Assembly (NCBI GenBank): GCA_016789245.1
Contig: JAEURM010000116.1
Location: 1-6,409 of the forward strand
DNA length: 6,409 nt
Direction of reading: 5' to 3'
From: Anaerolineales bacterium
Lineage (GTDB): Bacteria; Chloroflexota; Anaerolineae; Anaerolineales; UBA6663
Of this stretch, positions 5,437 through 6,409 are shown one piece after another (the first letter of the stretch is position 1; every line of letters begins with the position of its first letter). The notes beneath the pieces are model-generated. The model was not told the origin of the DNA. It did no database searches and was given only the letters and a program-made list of their open reading frames with translations. The translations under genes and the position numbers were made by a program.

Positions 5437-6381
5437 ATGAATGACGCTAAGTTTGAGCAAATAGTAGAGACGATTGTACGGGAACTGCAGGCGGCAGGCG
5501 CAGTGGTGGCCACCGCTTCTGCCACGCCAACGCCCAATTCTCCAATCGCCAATCTTCCATCAATAACTAATCAACCAATAACTACATCTCACGCCTCTTT
5601 GAATATTGATTTACCAGACCCCACCGCGCCGGAGTTGCGTTACAAGCCGCGCGTGGCCCAGCCGCAAGATGCTGATGGCTTGCGGGCGCTGGTGGCTTCT
5701 ACCACGGCGCGCATTGGGGTGGGGCGGGCCGGCCCGCGTTACACCACCGCTTCGCTCTTGCTCTTTCAGGGTGACCATGCGGTGACGCAAGATGCGCTGT
5801 ACCGCGATGTGGAGCAGAAATTGTTGGATGAGTTTGGCTTGTTCACCGTGCAAACCAAAATTACGGGCGGCAAGCAAGAATATTTACTGCGCCCGGATTT
5901 GGGCCGTTTGCTAAACGATGAAGCCAAGCGCGCCATTGCTGACCGGTGCGTGAAAAATCCCAATGTGCAAATTTGCGTGGGTGATGGGTTGAGCGCGGCG
6001 GCCATTGAAGCGAATTTGCGGCAGATTTTTCCGGTGTTGAAGCAAGGCTTCCAGACGGCTGGGCTAACGTTGGGCACGCCGTTCTTCATCAAGTACGCAC
6101 GCGTGGGCGTGATAAATGATATTGGCGATTTGATTAAGCCAGATGTGGTGGTGCTGTTGATTGGTGAGCGGCCGGGCTTGGGCCGCGCGGAAAGCATGAG
6201 CGTGTACATGGGCTACAAGCCTAAGTACGGTGATACCGATGCTGACCGTGATGTGGTGTGCAACGTTTTTGAAAATGGCGGCACTAATCCGCTGGAAGCT
6301 GGCGCGTTTGTGGTGCAAATTGCCCAGAAAATGCGGCAACACGGCGCTTCTGGTGTGAAGTTGAAGCTCGCAACCAAATGA
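5437..6381 (+). CDS. eutC: Ethanolamine ammonia-lyase small subunit EutC
   Basis: EutC helps bind adenosylcobalamin at the interface with EutB. The 314-residue protein is somewhat longer than E. coli EutC (about 295). It opens with a helix-like stretch, NDAKFEQIVETIVRELQAA (residues 2-20), resembling the N-terminal helix that targets EutC to the microcompartment lumen. A low-complexity Ala/Thr/Pro/Ser linker (about 22-55) follows. The folded domain carries RIGVGRAGPRYTT (92-104), GDHAVTQDAL (112-121), CVGDGLSAAAI (180-190), GTPFFIKYARVGVINDIGD (213-231), LIGERPGLGRAES (241-253), TDADRDVV (267-274) and ENGGTNPLEAGA (279-290), all family landmarks. Residues 42-50 of the linker (SITNQPITT) are encoded by a copy of the repeat found between eutA and eutB, which probably explains the extra length. 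The ATG at 5437 is set by the AGGAG site. The TGA stop overlaps AAGGAG; no start codon follows within the window. Confidence 0.96.
   Translation: MNDAKFEQIVETIVRELQAAGAVVATASATPTPNSPIANLPSITNQPITTSHASLNIDLPDPTAPELRYKPRVAQPQDADGLRALVASTTARIGVGRAGPRYTTASLLLFQGDHAVTQDALYRDVEQKLLDEFGLFTVQTKITGGKQEYLLRPDLGRLLNDEAKRAIADRCVKNPNVQICVGDGLSAAAIEANLRQIFPVLKQGFQTAGLTLGTPFFIKYARVGVINDIGDLIKPDVVVLLIGERPGLGRAESMSVYMGYKPKYGDTDADRDVVCNVFENGGTNPLEAGAFVVQIAQKMRQHGASGVKLKLATK
5531..5586. repeat. Intergenic-type repeat inserted in frame within the eutC linker
   Basis: The stretch begins with spaced CCAAT units (CCAATTCT, CCAATCGC, CCAATCTTCC) and continues into TCAATAACTAAT-C-AACCAATAAC (5560-5582). That second part equals 3998-4019 in the eutA-eutB gap apart from one inserted C and the final base. 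It encodes part of the flexible linker, about residues 32-50, without breaking the frame. Its composition differs sharply from the G+C-rich codons on both sides. Confidence 0.8.
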
Positions 6382-6382
6382 A

Positions 6383-6409
6383 GGAGTTATTAGTTACTCC
6401 AGCTAATAA
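6383..6409. repeat. AATAAC-type inverted repeat after eutC, cut by the window edge
   Basis: TTATTAG (6387-6393) pairs with CTAATAA (6403-6409), and GGAGT (6383-6387) also pairs with ACTCC (6396-6400). AGCTAATAA at the very end is the reverse complement of 4029-4037 in the eutA-eutB repeat. The element starts right after the eutC stop and probably continues beyond the window. AAGGAG at 6381-6386 looks like a ribosome-binding site, but no start codon follows it within the window. Confidence 0.55.

Noticed and set aside
6381..6409. Start of another gene after eutC, suggested by AAGGAG
   Set aside because: No ATG, GTG or TTG with usable spacing follows before the window ends, and the bases belong to an inverted repeat.

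Overview
The window carries an ethanolamine ammonia-lyase operon fused to the end of a glycerol-3-phosphate-type oxidoreductase operon, with every recognisable gene on the + strand. In order it holds: the C-terminal end of a GlpA-type flavoprotein with a BFD-type iron-sulfur domain (cut by the left edge); a GrpB-family protein; a full-length NAD(P)/FAD-dependent oxidoreductase; a EutN/CcmL microcompartment vertex protein; EutA (reactivating factor); EutB and EutC (large and small subunits of adenosylcobalamin-dependent ethanolamine ammonia-lyase). The window stops 28 bases after the eutC stop codon.

The eut part is confident. EutB keeps the active-site residues at the same numbers as the E. 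coli enzyme (R160, Q162, N193, E287, D362). EutC keeps the GRAGPR, GDGLS, GERPGLG and GGTNP blocks. EutA has both ASKHA phosphate-binding motifs. EutBC splits ethanolamine into acetaldehyde and ammonia, EutA exchanges damaged cobalamin, and EutN would cap the vertices of a shell that contains the acetaldehyde. No hexameric shell protein, aldehyde or alcohol dehydrogenase, or phosphotransacetylase lies in the window, so the pathway must be completed elsewhere.

The two flavoprotein genes upstream resemble the paired subunits that often sit together in glycerol-3-phosphate oxidation loci. Their position directly before eutNABC suggests joint use of the two halves of glycerophosphoethanolamine; this is inference. 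The GrpB gene sits between the two flavoprotein genes, is visibly richer in A+T than they are, and is preceded by a palindromic repeat, so it looks like a later insertion.

The most unusual feature is a set of short A+T-rich inverted repeats. They fill the gaps between eutN and eutA, between eutA and eutB, and after eutC. They also supply the stop codons of the first flavoprotein and the second oxidoreductase. One copy lies in frame inside eutC, where it encodes part of the linker between the N-terminal helix and the catalytic fold. No gene-free stretch exceeds 100 bases, and I see no tRNA, rRNA, riboswitch, CRISPR array or transposase.

The organism is a bacterium of moderately high G+C content. 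The repeat style and the GlpA-type/eut arrangement would suit an uncultured Chloroflexota-like lineage, but this is a low-confidence guess; the sequence alone does not fix the phylum.
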